Shown here one piece after another: positions 17,601 to 26,167 of a DNA stretch of 64,000 nucleotides. The DNA is from an uncultured Eubacterium sp. Lineage in GTDB: Bacteria > Bacillota > Clostridia > Lachnospirales > Lachnospiraceae. Each line of letters begins with the position of its first letter. The first letter of the stretch is position 1. The notes under the pieces were generated by a model. The model saw only the letters and a list, made by a program, of their open reading frames with translations, was not told the origin of the DNA and did no database searches. Location of the stretch: positions 31,540 to 95,539 of the forward strand of contig CAMUML010000008.1 of assembly GCA_947089855.1 (NCBI GenBank), given 5' to 3'. The position numbers and the translations under genes are program-made.

Positions 17601-18913
17601 ACGGAATGGACGGCACCGAAGCCGGTTCGATTGTAGGCAACCAGCCGGAATCCAAAAACCGGAATGTCCGCCTGGATGTCAGCGGGGATACCAAAACAGT
17701 CTTTTTAACCGGGGACGACTACTACCTAAACCTGCGCGGTACGGATACCGGCACAATGAAATATGAGGTAGAGGAGATCGCAAATGACGAGGTACGCCGG
17801 AACGTGGAGTTCCTGGAGCTAAAACTGGAAAAAGACATGCAGTACGAAGGGTATGTCTTCCGCCCGCTGAATATTGATAAAAACCTGTATGCACTGCGTA
17901 CCACCGGCAGCAGCAGCCAGGCTGTTTATCCGGATTCCGATTCGTACCAGCCAATCTTTAAAAAGGTGCAGGGCATGTCCTTAAGCCAGCAGAATACATC
18001 CTTAAATACCGATAAAACCGTGCAGTTAAACGCGAGCCTGTTCCCATTGGACGCCAGCAACCCGAACCTGCAGTGGGTTTCCGACAACCCGTCCGTAGCA
18101 TCGGTTGGAAGCGACGGGCTGGTAACCGCAGTCGGCGCAGGGCGCGCTACGATTACCGTTATGACACGCGACGGGAGCTTCCTAAAGGAATCCTGTATTA
18201 TCGATGTCCAGGGAGGGGCGGCAGTGCCTTCGCCGGGCCCAGATACGCCGGTACGGCCATCGCCGCCGCAGCCAGGCACGTCCACCCAGCCAGGGGCCTC
18301 TACGCAGCCAGGCACGTCTACCCAGCCGGGAACCTCGACCGGGACAACACCGCCGACTACGCAGCCTCCGCAAACGGAAGGGCCAGTAGTAGCAAAACTT
18401 TACTATGTCCTGCAGTTCCATGCCAACGGCGGCAGCAACCTAAGCCGCAGGACTATGACGCTGCTTACCAATGACAGCCCGGGCATCCTGCCAAAAGTGC
18501 AGCGCAAAGCGTATACCTTTAGCGGCTGGTATACCGCACAGGACGGCGGCACACAGGTATCCGGAGATAAGCCGTTGGATGCAGCAATCACGCTGTATGC
18601 ACGCTGGACAAAGACCACAGCCCCGCAAAAACCAAAGTCCTTAACGCTCGTATCCAAGAAAAAAGGGCAGATGCAGGTACAGTTTCAAAAGGCATCCGGG
18701 GCTGCAGGGTATCAGGTTGCTTATGCTACAAATAAAAAATTTACCAGTACCAATACAAAGAAAGCGCTAGTAACAGCGAATAAGAAAACCCTAACCGGCC
18801 TAAAATCTGAGAAAACCTACTATGTCAAAGTACGCGCATACTGCCTAGATTCTATGGGGAATAAAGTTTATGGAGTATACAGCGCCGTGAAAAAAGGGAA
18901 GGTAAAAGCTTGA
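14678..18913 (+). CDS. BspA-like leucine-rich-repeat surface protein 2
   Basis: 1411 aa from the ATG at 14678 (GGAGG 8 bases upstream). The signal peptide (MKRGRRVFAIIVALCVAAG) is almost the same as in BspA-like 3. LRR_5 repeats cover ~38-727 in three capped blocks; the first block has fourteen consecutive, nearly identical 23-residue units built on LTEINIPNSVTSIG. Then come the same unnamed ~340-aa domain as BspA-like 1 (~741-1081), Big_2 (~1091-1178), a TQPGTS linker, a Listeria-Bacteroides repeat (~1239-1312) and a Fn3-like end. The unnamed domain and Big_2 are nearly identical in DNA to gene 3, pointing to recent duplication or gene conversion. Extracellular, ligand unknown. Flanked by remnants of a small LRR gene (5') and an SGNH gene (3'). 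Confidence 0.87.
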   Translation: MKRGRRVFAIIVALCVAAGMVTWPAGGKKVRAAVSGDYEYANLANGTVQITEYIGSSSVVNIPLEINGKRVTRIGDEAFKDYVELTEVSIPNSVADIGVSAFSGCSGLTEINIPNSVASIGGLAFSGCSGLTEINIPNSVVGIGVGAFSGCSGLTEINIPNSVTSIEGSVFRECSGLTEINIPNSVTRIRGSAFRGCSGLTEINIPNSVLSIGENTFSECSGLTEINIPNSVTSIGYSAFSGCSGLTKINIPNSVTSIENYAFSRCSGLTEINIPNSVTSIGDSAFWGCRVLTEINIPNSVTSIGDSAFSECRVLTEINIPNSVTSIGVRVFWGCTRLTEINIPNSVTSIGVTAFFECKVLMKIDIPNSVTSIGNSAFNGCTGLTEISIPNSVTRIGDRAFKECSNLADVYYSGTQEQWDEIGMGLENECLLNATIHFNSSSMNAPSKDYEYQLLEDETVKITRYTGTSTVANIPSEINGKRVVVIGDSAFKDSAELTKVSIPNSVASIEYSAFSGCSRLTEINIPNSVTSIEGSAFSGCVGLTEISISNSVTSIGEGAFKECSNLADVYYSGTQEQWDEIRIGANNECLLNTSIHFNNSSTDTTAQDYEYQLLDDGTIQITKYIGSSTVVNIPSEIDGKRVITIGNEAFKDCTELTKVNIPNSVTSINEDAFSGCSGLMEINIPNSVTSMGESAFKGCNNLVDVYYLGTQEQWNAIKIGENNEPLQNATLHYQAAPDPDNPPQETLPPGTADARQELERLKAGDPLQLASGVGQYLSEEQLDIVESCLFTWLANVNYAYQYAGSAGVKERVRKKAGIDPEGDFAAGTERAITHVSVETAYGPKTFEFTLDLGKPDSSGNLFPAYGTMHYEVLEKSNIPSDVPKSGTVGQSSYTGLGPFVSSVGSACDSSLHSTYQWQSLSDTLAAGVLIDKTTSELIGNRNGSFSDGTFTVYVRPLFTYSKKVTIACPVDVYVYGMDGTEAGSIVGNQPESKNRNVRLDVSGDTKTVFLTGDDYYLNLRGTDTGTMKYEVEEIANDEVRRNVEFLELKLEKDMQYEGYVFRPLNIDKNLYALRTTGSSSQAVYPDSDSYQPIFKKVQGMSLSQQNTSLNTDKTVQLNASLFPLDASNPNLQWVSDNPSVASVGSDGLVTAVGAGRATITVMTRDGSFLKESCIIDVQGGAAVPSPGPDTPVRPSPPQPGTSTQPGASTQPGTSTQPGTSTGTTPPTTQPPQTEGPVVAKLYYVLQFHANGGSNLSRRTMTLLTNDSPGILPKVQRKAYTFSGWYTAQDGGTQVSGDKPLDAAITLYARWTKTTAPQKPKSLTLVSKKKGQMQVQFQKASGAAGYQVAYATNKKFTSTNTKKALVTANKKTLTGLKSEKTYYVKVRAYCLDSMGNKVYGVYSAVKKGKVKA
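14925..15890 (+). repeat. Fourteen near-identical 69-bp LRR-coding repeats
   Basis: Tandem array within BspA-like gene 2; each 69-bp unit encodes 23 residues and contains GAAATCAATATCCCAAACAG. Several neighbouring units differ at only a few positions, well below the divergence among LRR units elsewhere in the window, so unit number is likely to vary by recombination. Confidence 0.85.
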
Positions 18914-18917
18914 TCGG

Positions 18918-19125
18918 CAAAAGCCGGACGGGCAGCCAGGCCAACATGCCAATGCCAGGCTGTCAGCCCGGTATGCAAAAGAAGGGGGCTACACAAGGGA
19001 CGCAAACCAGGCGCTGGCCGCAAAAAAACACCTACCGGCTGCCCATAGGCAGCGTTACCATAGAGCAGGAGGCCTGCGGCTAGCAGTAGTTATAAAGACT
19101 ATAAAGACTGGCGGAAGCCTTCTAC
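18918..19125 (+). pseudogene. Decayed remnant of an SGNH hydrolase gene
   Basis: Matches the region from the hairpin after BspA-like gene 1 through the start of the SGNH gene (11445-11725). Recognisable pieces are the hairpin (18927-18957), GGGGGCTACA, GGCGCTGGCCGCAAA, CACCTACCGGCTG and GCAGCGTTACC. The start codon and signal-peptide coding part are lost, a frame-breaking base is missing in the Lys-His codons, and nothing beyond the first ~60 codons remains. The 267-base gap before the next gene is otherwise empty. Confidence 0.7.
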
Positions 19126-19180
19126 AAGGAGAAGAAAAAGTGTTTGGAAAATGGGAAGTTTTTCGGAAAGGAAGAAAAAA

Positions 19181-20107
19181 ATGTTTGGAAAAAGGATTTT
19201 TGGGAAAGGAATTTTAATGAGGGCTGCTGTACTGGCAGGATGCGTTTTACTGACGGCAGGTAGGGTACAGGCTCAGGCGGTGGACAGTGATTTTGTGATT
19301 GAAAAAGGGGTGTTGAAAGAATACCAGGGGTCTGGGACATCGATAACCATTCCAAAAACGGTGAAAGAAATTGGCCCTTCTGCATTCAGAAAGTGCGACG
19401 GGCTCAAAAGCGTCATCATTCCAGGGACAGTTAAGAGGATCAGCAATAGTGCTTTTGAAAAATGCACAGATTTAAAAAGTGTTGAAATAAAAAAAGGAGT
19501 AAAAGAAATTTGGGGGCTAGCGTTTGCAAATTGTTCCAAACTAACAAAAATTACATTTCCAAGCAGTATAAAGGAAATTTCAAGCGAGGCATTTAACAAT
19601 ACACCGTGGCTGAAAAAGAAAAGGGAAAGCCAAAAAGACAAGCTTGTCATTGTCAACCATATACTGCTCAACGGGGAGAAAGCATCTGGGGATGTTTCGA
19701 TTCCAAAAGGGGTAACTTCCATATCTGGCTGGGCATTTTACGGTAATGAGAAAGTAAAAAGCATTAAGTTGCCATCTAGTTTAAAAACGATAGGTTTTGA
19801 AGCATTTGTAAGTACAAAAATAAAAACGATTACCTTTCCCAAAAGTGTAAAAAGTGTTGGCCAGGGCGCGTTATTTGGCTGTGACAATTTAAAAGAAGTG
19901 ATTGTATTAAACCCAAAAGCAAAATTACAGTGGACGGATTCAGGGGCAACCTTATTCGATGGAAGATTTTCCGGGATGTTAGGCGAGAAACTAACGATGA
20001 AAGGGTATAAAAATTCTACAGCGGAGAAAGTTGCGAAATATAATAATAAGCAGGAAAATTATGATAGAAGGTTTAAGAAAATTGAGTTTGTTGAAATAAA
20101 AAAATAA
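19181..20107 (+). CDS. Small secreted LRR_5 (BspA-like) protein
   Basis: 308 aa from the ATG at 19181, preceded by AGGAAG at 6 bases; a longer in-frame start at 19151 has no SD. Signal peptide to about residue 32 (AAVLAGCVLLTAGRVQAQA). About eight LRR_5 units fill the rest (e.g. KEIGPSAFRKCDGLKSVIIPGTVKRI), with one ~35-residue insertion after the fourth (LKKKRESQKDKLVIVNHILL). No Big_2, Fn3 or anchor domain, unlike the large paralogues, so it may be a freely secreted or loosely attached binding protein. Lower GC than its neighbours. A deleted copy lies upstream of BspA-like gene 2, marking it as part of a duplicated unit. Function unknown beyond probable protein or ligand binding. Confidence 0.8.
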   Translation: MFGKRIFGKGILMRAAVLAGCVLLTAGRVQAQAVDSDFVIEKGVLKEYQGSGTSITIPKTVKEIGPSAFRKCDGLKSVIIPGTVKRISNSAFEKCTDLKSVEIKKGVKEIWGLAFANCSKLTKITFPSSIKEISSEAFNNTPWLKKKRESQKDKLVIVNHILLNGEKASGDVSIPKGVTSISGWAFYGNEKVKSIKLPSSLKTIGFEAFVSTKIKTITFPKSVKSVGQGALFGCDNLKEVIVLNPKAKLQWTDSGATLFDGRFSGMLGEKLTMKGYKNSTAEKVAKYNNKQENYDRRFKKIEFVEIKK

Positions 20108-20109
20108 TT

Positions 20110-20168
20110 TGAGGCAGCATCCGTGATCCGCAAAGGTCCAAGGGCCTGCTGCCAGCCTGTGGTGTTTT
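20110..20168 (+). terminator. Hairpin plus T-run after the small LRR gene
   Basis: GGCAGCA (20113-20119) pairs with TGCTGCC 30 bases on, and a TGTTTTTAC run follows. The matching region upstream of BspA-like gene 2 (14551-14610) keeps the stem with different bases (CAGCAG/CTGCTG). The spacing to the T-run is longer than ideal, so termination may be partial. Confidence 0.4.
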
Positions 20169-20240
20169 TACTGGGGTGTGGCAGTGTGGTGCGGTAAGCT
20201 GTGGGATGGATACTGCAATGAGCTTTTGGAGGAAAAGGCC

Positions 20241-23200
20241 ATGAAGAGGGGAAGAAGGGTTTTTGCAATTATAGTTGCGTTGTGTGTTGCAGTGGGGATG
20301 GTAGCCTGGCCTACTGGGGGAAGGAAAGTACGGGCAGCGGTTTTAGGGGACTATGAATATGGTTATTTTGAAGATGGAACGATCAATTTAATGAAATATA
20401 ATGGGACGGATGCAAGGGTAACAGTACCGGAAGAGATAGAAGGAAGGGTCGTGTCTCAGGTTTGGCCTTATGCTTTTGAAAATTGTACAGGTTTAGAAGC
20501 AATTACGCTACCATCAAATATCACTAGGGTGGGATCGGATGCATTTAAAGGCTGCACAAGTTTAACAGAAGTTCATTTTTCAAATAGCATGACTGAAATA
20601 GAATGGGGTGTTTTTGAAGGCTGTACAAGGTTAGGAGCAATTAGTATTCCAGATTATATCACGGCTATAGGAGGTTATGCATTTAAAAATTGTACAGGAT
20701 TGGTTTGGATCAGTATTCCGGATAATGTAACAGAAATAGGGGCAGCGGCTTTCGCAGGCTGTGACAGTTTGGCGGCAATTAGGATCCCAAGTGGGGTATC
20801 CCAGATATATTCAGATACTTTCAAAGGCTGTGTAAACCTGGCGGAAATTAGTATTCCAAACAGAGTAACTATCATAGGGAATGGTGCGTTTGCAAATTGC
20901 GATGGTTTAGAAAAAGTTCATATTTCAGATAGTGTGGAGGATATTGATAATGCAGCATTCAAGGGCTGTACAAGCCTAAAAGAAATCAGTATACCGGACC
21001 ATGTAGCCAACATAGGAAGTTCTACCTTTAGGGACTGCACTGAACTGGGAAAAATTAGTATTCCGGTTAGTGTGGCCAACATCGGGTCAAGTACTTTTTA
21101 TAATTGCAGTAGTTTGACAGATGTCTATTATTCAGGTACACAAGAACAGTGGGATGAAATAAGCATTGGTACCAATAACGAGTGCCTATTAAATGCAACG
21201 ATACATTTTAACAATAATTCAACGGATGTCCCATCACAAGATTACGAATATCAGCTTTTAGATGATGGTACAATTACAATATCTAGGTATATAGGTTCTA
21301 GTCCAGTAGTGAATATACCGTTAGAAATAGATGGTAAACCGGTAGCCAGCATCCAAAATGCTGCTTTTAGAAATTGTGAAAGGGTAAGGGAAATCAGTAT
21401 TCCAGAAAATATTACTAGTATAGGAGCTTCAGCGTTTAATGGTTGTACTAGTTTGACGGAATGCAATATTTTAGGCAGGGTACCTGCGATACGATCACTT
21501 ACTTTTGCAGGGTGTATAAATCTGACGAATATCAATATTCCAAATGGAGTAACTACCATAGGACTTAGTGCATTTAGTGGTTGCGCAGGTTTAGAAGAAG
21601 TTCGTATTCCAGATAGTGTGGAGACCATTGATCCTTCAGCGTTCTATGGGTGTACAAGGCTGACACAAATCAGTATTCCAAACCATGTAACAAATATCGG
21701 GATTTCTTGCTTCATGGGCTGTATTGGACTGGAAAAAATCAGTATTGCAGACAGTGTGGTCAGCATTGGGGGCGGTGCTTTTGAGGGATGCAGCAATCTG
21801 ACAGATGTCTATTATTCAGGTACGCAAGAACAGTGGGACGAAATAAGGATTGCTGCCGATAATGAGTGCCTATTAAATGCAACCATACATTTTAATAGTA
21901 GTTCAACGGATGCCCCATTACAAGACTATGAATACCAGCTTTTAGAAGATGAGACAATCCAAATAACGAAATATATAGGATCCAGTACAGTAGCCAATAT
22001 CCCATCCGAAATCAATGGCAAACGGGTAGTAGTTATAGGAGATGAGGCTTTTAAGGATTGCACAGAGTTGACTGAGGTCAACATTTCAAACAGTGTCACC
22101 AGCATAGGAAATCATGCTTTCGAGGGCTGTATAGGCCTGGCCGAAGTAAATATCCCGAATAGTGTCACCAGTATAGGAACTTTCGCTTTCGAGGGCTGTA
22201 TAGGCCTGACCGAAGTAAGTATCCCGAACAGTGTCACTATTATAGGAGCATGTGCCTTTTCTGGCTGCACAGGCCTGACCGAAATTAGCATCCCAAACAG
22301 TGTATCCTGGATACAAACTGGCACTTTCATTCACTGCACTGGATTAGAAAAAATCAGTATTCCAGAAAATATTACTAGTATAGAAATGTCAGCATTTGAA
22401 GGTTGTACTAGTTTGACAGAATGCAGTATTTCAAGTAGGGTATCTAGAATACAATCACGTACTTTTTTTGGATGTATAAATCTGACGAATATCAATATTC
22501 CAAATGGAGTAACTGCCATAAGCCTTTTGGCATTCGGTGATTGTACAGGCTTGACTGAAATTAGTATACCAAATAGTGTAACTAAAATAGGAGGATCCGC
22601 CTTTGTGCGTTGCACAGGCCTGACCAAAGTCAGCATCCCAAACAGTGTAACTAGCATAGCAGGAGCAGCCTTTGCGGGCTGCACAGGTTTGACCGAAATC
22701 AGTATCCCAACCAATGTCACCCAAATTGGTGAAAGTGCGTTTGCGAGATGCAGCAATCTAGCAGATGTCTATTATTCAGGCATACAAGAACAATGGGACG
22801 CCATCCAAATCGATGAAAACAACGAACCACTACGAAACGCCACGCTCCACTACCAGGCAGCCACAGAACCCGACAACCCGCCGCAAGAAACCCTTCCGCC
22901 AGGCACAGCAGACGCCAGGCAGGAATTAGAACGCTTAAAAGCCGGGGATCCCCTCCAGCTAGCGCCAGGCATTGGGCAATACTTGTCCGAAGAACAGCTC
23001 GACATTGTAGAAAGCTGCCTTTTCACCTGGCTTGCCGATGTCAATTATGCCTACCAGTACGCTGGCAGCGCAGGGGTCAAAGAGCGTGTCCGCAAAAAAG
23101 CAGGCATCGACCCGGAAGGGGATTTTGCAGCTGGTACGGAACGCGCGATTACGCATGTTTCTGTTGAGACTGCCTATGGCCCAAAGACCTTTGAGTTTAC

Positions 23201-25022
23201 GCTGGACCTTGGGAAACCAGACAGCAGCGGCAACCTGTACCCAGCCTACGGCACGATGCATTATGAAGTGCTGGAAAAAAGCGGTATCCCATCGGATGTG
23301 CCAAAAAGCGGTACGGCAGGCCAATCCACCTACACAGGCTTAGGGCCGTTTGTATCCGGTGTCAGCAGCGCCTGCGGTAGCTCCCTGCACAGCACCTACC
23401 AATGGCAGTCATTAAGCGACACGCTGGCAGCAGGCGTTTTAATAGACAAAACTACGTCGGAATTGATCGGGAACCGAAACGGCTCTTTTTCAGATGGTAC
23501 ATTTACCGTATACGTGAGGCCGCTTTTTACATACAGCAAAAAAGTAACCATTGCCTGCCCGGTAGATGTCTATGTATACGGAATGGACGGCACCGAAGCC
23601 GGTTCGATTGTAGGCAACCAGCCGGAATCCAAAAACCGGAATGTCCGCCTGGATGTCAGCGGGGATACCAAAACAGTCTTTTTAACCGGGGACGACTACT
23701 ACCTAAACCTGCGCGGTACGGATACCGGCACAATGAAATATGAGGTAGAGGAGATCGCAAATGACGAGGTACGCCGGAACGTGGAGTTCCTGGAGCTAAA
23801 ACTGGAAAAAGACATGCAGTACGAAGGGTATGTCTTCCGCCCGCTGAATATTGATAAAAACCTGTATGCACTGCGTACCACCGGCAGCAGCAGCCAGGCT
23901 GTTTATCCGGATTCCGATTCGTACCAGCCAATCTTTAAAAAGGTGCAGGGCATGTCCTTAAGCCAGCAGAATACCTCTTTAAATACTGATAAAACCGTGC
24001 AGTTAAACGCGAGCCTGTTCCCATTAGACGCCAGCAATCCGAACTTGCAGTGGGTTTCCGACGACCCGTCGGTTGCATCGGTCGGAAGCGACGGGCTGGT
24101 TACCGCAGTCGGCGCAGGCAGGGCTACTATAACCGTTATGACGCGTGATGGAAGCTTCTTAAAGGAATCTTGTATTATCGATGTCACGGGCGGCACAGCC
24201 AACCCGCCGGTACAGCCGGATACCCCTACGCAGCCAGGCGGTACGCCTTCACAGCCAGACACCCCTACGCAGCCAGGCGGTACGCCGTCGCAGCCAGGTA
24301 CCCCTACGCAGCCAGGCGGCACGCCGTCGCAGCCAGGTACCCCTACGCAGCCAGGCGGCACCACCACGCAGCCAGGCACTTCCACGCAGCCGGGTACGGG
24401 CAGTACAACTACACAGCCGGGCACCACCACGCCAGGCACCCAGCCAAACCAGCCGTCCACGCAGCCGCCACAAGATAACGGGCCGGTTGTAGACAAGCTG
24501 TACTATGTCCTCCAGTTCCATGCGAACGGCGGCATGAACTTAAGCCGCAGGACGATGACGCTGTTAAATAACGACAGCCCCGGCATCCTGCCAAAAGTCC
24601 AGCGCAAAGCCTATACCTTTGACGGCTGGTACACGCAGCAGGACGGCGGCGCGCAGGTATCCGGGGACAAACCGCTGGATGCGGCTACCACGCTTTACGC
24701 ACGCTGGTCCAAGACCGAAGCGCCGGCAAAACCGGCATCTCCAAAGCTTGTATCAAAGAAAAAAGGGCAGCTAAAGGTCACCCTGTCAAAAGCCAAAGGT
24801 GCAGCCGGGTATCAGGTCGTCTACTCCACCAGCAAGAAATTTGCCAAGGCAAATACGAAAAAGATGGTAGTAGGCCAGGGCGGTACCGATAAAAAAACGG
24901 CTACTGGGATAAAGCCAGGCAAAACCTATTATGTAAAAGTGCGGGCATATAGCCTGGACTCGATGGGGAATAAGGTTTATGGCAAATACAGTGCGGTAAA
25001 AAGCATAAAAGTAAAGGCATAG
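20241..25022 (+). CDS. BspA-like leucine-rich-repeat surface protein 3
   Basis: 1593 aa from the ATG at 20241 (GGAGG at 20228-20232). Signal peptide MKRGRRVFAIIVALCVAVG. Three capped LRR_5 blocks (~35-345, ~345-555, ~555-870) end each time with DVYYSGTQEQWDEI-like caps. Then the shared unnamed domain (~884-1223), Big_2 (~1234-1316), a long linker of QPGGTPSQPGTPT repeats (~1317-1415), a Listeria-Bacteroides repeat (~1419-1490) and a Fn3-like C-terminus. LRR units are more diverged than in protein 2, while the unnamed domain is nearly identical at DNA level, so the two parts have different histories. Extracellular; ligand and anchoring unknown. Followed 148 bases later by the cohesin-type gene; that gap holds only its SD. 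Confidence 0.87.
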   Translation: MKRGRRVFAIIVALCVAVGMVAWPTGGRKVRAAVLGDYEYGYFEDGTINLMKYNGTDARVTVPEEIEGRVVSQVWPYAFENCTGLEAITLPSNITRVGSDAFKGCTSLTEVHFSNSMTEIEWGVFEGCTRLGAISIPDYITAIGGYAFKNCTGLVWISIPDNVTEIGAAAFAGCDSLAAIRIPSGVSQIYSDTFKGCVNLAEISIPNRVTIIGNGAFANCDGLEKVHISDSVEDIDNAAFKGCTSLKEISIPDHVANIGSSTFRDCTELGKISIPVSVANIGSSTFYNCSSLTDVYYSGTQEQWDEISIGTNNECLLNATIHFNNNSTDVPSQDYEYQLLDDGTITISRYIGSSPVVNIPLEIDGKPVASIQNAAFRNCERVREISIPENITSIGASAFNGCTSLTECNILGRVPAIRSLTFAGCINLTNINIPNGVTTIGLSAFSGCAGLEEVRIPDSVETIDPSAFYGCTRLTQISIPNHVTNIGISCFMGCIGLEKISIADSVVSIGGGAFEGCSNLTDVYYSGTQEQWDEIRIAADNECLLNATIHFNSSSTDAPLQDYEYQLLEDETIQITKYIGSSTVANIPSEINGKRVVVIGDEAFKDCTELTEVNISNSVTSIGNHAFEGCIGLAEVNIPNSVTSIGTFAFEGCIGLTEVSIPNSVTIIGACAFSGCTGLTEISIPNSVSWIQTGTFIHCTGLEKISIPENITSIEMSAFEGCTSLTECSISSRVSRIQSRTFFGCINLTNINIPNGVTAISLLAFGDCTGLTEISIPNSVTKIGGSAFVRCTGLTKVSIPNSVTSIAGAAFAGCTGLTEISIPTNVTQIGESAFARCSNLADVYYSGIQEQWDAIQIDENNEPLRNATLHYQAATEPDNPPQETLPPGTADARQELERLKAGDPLQLAPGIGQYLSEEQLDIVESCLFTWLADVNYAYQYAGSAGVKERVRKKAGIDPEGDFAAGTERAITHVSVETAYGPKTFEFTLDLGKPDSSGNLYPAYGTMHYEVLEKSGIPSDVPKSGTAGQSTYTGLGPFVSGVSSACGSSLHSTYQWQSLSDTLAAGVLIDKTTSELIGNRNGSFSDGTFTVYVRPLFTYSKKVTIACPVDVYVYGMDGTEAGSIVGNQPESKNRNVRLDVSGDTKTVFLTGDDYYLNLRGTDTGTMKYEVEEIANDEVRRNVEFLELKLEKDMQYEGYVFRPLNIDKNLYALRTTGSSSQAVYPDSDSYQPIFKKVQGMSLSQQNTSLNTDKTVQLNASLFPLDASNPNLQWVSDDPSVASVGSDGLVTAVGAGRATITVMTRDGSFLKESCIIDVTGGTANPPVQPDTPTQPGGTPSQPDTPTQPGGTPSQPGTPTQPGGTPSQPGTPTQPGGTTTQPGTSTQPGTGSTTTQPGTTTPGTQPNQPSTQPPQDNGPVVDKLYYVLQFHANGGMNLSRRTMTLLNNDSPGILPKVQRKAYTFDGWYTQQDGGAQVSGDKPLDAATTLYARWSKTEAPAKPASPKLVSKKKGQLKVTLSKAKGAAGYQVVYSTSKKFAKANTKKMVVGQGGTDKKTATGIKPGKTYYVKVRAYSLDSMGNKVYGKYSAVKSIKVKA

Positions 25023-25170
25023 CGGATTGCAAACCGGAACGGCTAAAATTTTAACGCCAGATGAATTTATGAATGTGGAGATACTTCCATAAACCAACGG
25101 GCAGCGGCAAAATTTACATACAGCAACCCAAAGACAGGAGCAAGCGCACAGCAACAGAAAGGAGACACTT

Positions 25171-26097
25171 ATGAACAAAAAGAAAGCGGCAGCAGCAGGG
25201 CTGTTATGCAGCCTATGGATGGCCAGTATGGCACACATGCAGACGGTTTACGCGGCAACCCCGTCCTTATCGGCATCGGCGGATACCGGCAGCGTAGCGG
25301 CGGGGGATTATGTCAATGTCAACGTAGAGCTTGGCAGCAACCCGTCCATTAGCACGCTCGGGGCAGCGCTGGGCTACGACAGCAGCGTCCTAAAGTATGA
25401 CAGTACGCAATGGAACAGCGGCTTTTCCGGCAGCGATATGCAGATGGCATCCGATACCGGCAGCGAGGTCAACCTGTCTGTGGTATGCGATAACAGCTAC
25501 AGCGCAGACGGCACGGTAGCAACGGTGCGTTTCCAGGCAGTCAAAGATACCGACTCTATCCCGGTCACACTGCAGCTAAGGGATATGGCGGATGCCAACC
25601 TGGCCGAAGTGGGGGACTGCGACGTAACCAGCGCCGTGTATGCGCCAAAGGCACCGGCAGCGCCGGATGAAAACGATACGGTCGACCTGGAAAACCCGGA
25701 CCAGGCCTCCGGTATCCAGATCGAAGATGAAGGCGGGGATACGCAATATCCGGTAGAATACCCGTCTACCCCGGAAGAAGGCGATGACGGCACGCAAACC
25801 CCAGCCGGGGCTAGCGACCTTCCTTGGTCGGCGGAAAGCACATCCGGAGAGGCGCAGGCCGTTGTAGCAAATGCAGACGGAGGGGCTGGCAGCGCCACTG
25901 GCGTATCTGCTTCCTGGCCAGGGGCAGGCACACAGGCGCAGACCGTTGCGGCACGAAGCGCCAGTGGTTCGCGGCCAGATGCCAATTACAAGACAGGCGC
26001 AGGGCTTGGGAACGATATTTACCTAATCGGGGCTGCAGCGTTTGGGGTTGTAACGCTGGTACTCGTAGTACGCAAACGCAGGGACAAGGAATCCTAA
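25171..26097 (+). CDS. Membrane/wall-anchored cohesin-like domain protein
   Basis: 308 aa; the ATG is preceded by GAAAGGAGACACTT. Signal peptide to ~30 (VYAA), then a cohesin-like beta-sandwich domain (~30-150; GDYVNVNVELGSNPSISTLGAALGYDSSVLKY and TVATVRFQAVKD are typical). A long acidic Pro/Ser/Ala-rich stalk follows (~150-270), then NYKTG, one hydrophobic helix (LIGAAAFGVVTLVLVV) and RKRR. That tail has the layout of a sortase signal, but Tyr stands where Pro is usual, so membrane retention is equally possible. Cohesins hold dockerin-bearing partners; a dockerin protein is encoded at 30960. A scaffold role is inferred from these modules; similar domains also occur in non-cellulosomal adhesion proteins. 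Confidence 0.78.
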   Translation: MNKKKAAAAGLLCSLWMASMAHMQTVYAATPSLSASADTGSVAAGDYVNVNVELGSNPSISTLGAALGYDSSVLKYDSTQWNSGFSGSDMQMASDTGSEVNLSVVCDNSYSADGTVATVRFQAVKDTDSIPVTLQLRDMADANLAEVGDCDVTSAVYAPKAPAAPDENDTVDLENPDQASGIQIEDEGGDTQYPVEYPSTPEEGDDGTQTPAGASDLPWSAESTSGEAQAVVANADGGAGSATGVSASWPGAGTQAQTVAARSASGSRPDANYKTGAGLGNDIYLIGAAAFGVVTLVLVVRKRRDKES

Positions 26098-26167
26098 ATA
26101 AACGCAGAGGAGCCTTGTACAGCAAACCACAGGTGCAGGGCTGCCAGCAAAACATGGGGAGGGGATT

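Noticed and set aside
25980-26090. Canonical sortase signal on the cohesin-like protein
   Set aside because: The tail has the right layout, but the motif is NYKTG, lacking the Pro of LPXTG-type signals, so sortase anchoring is not claimed.
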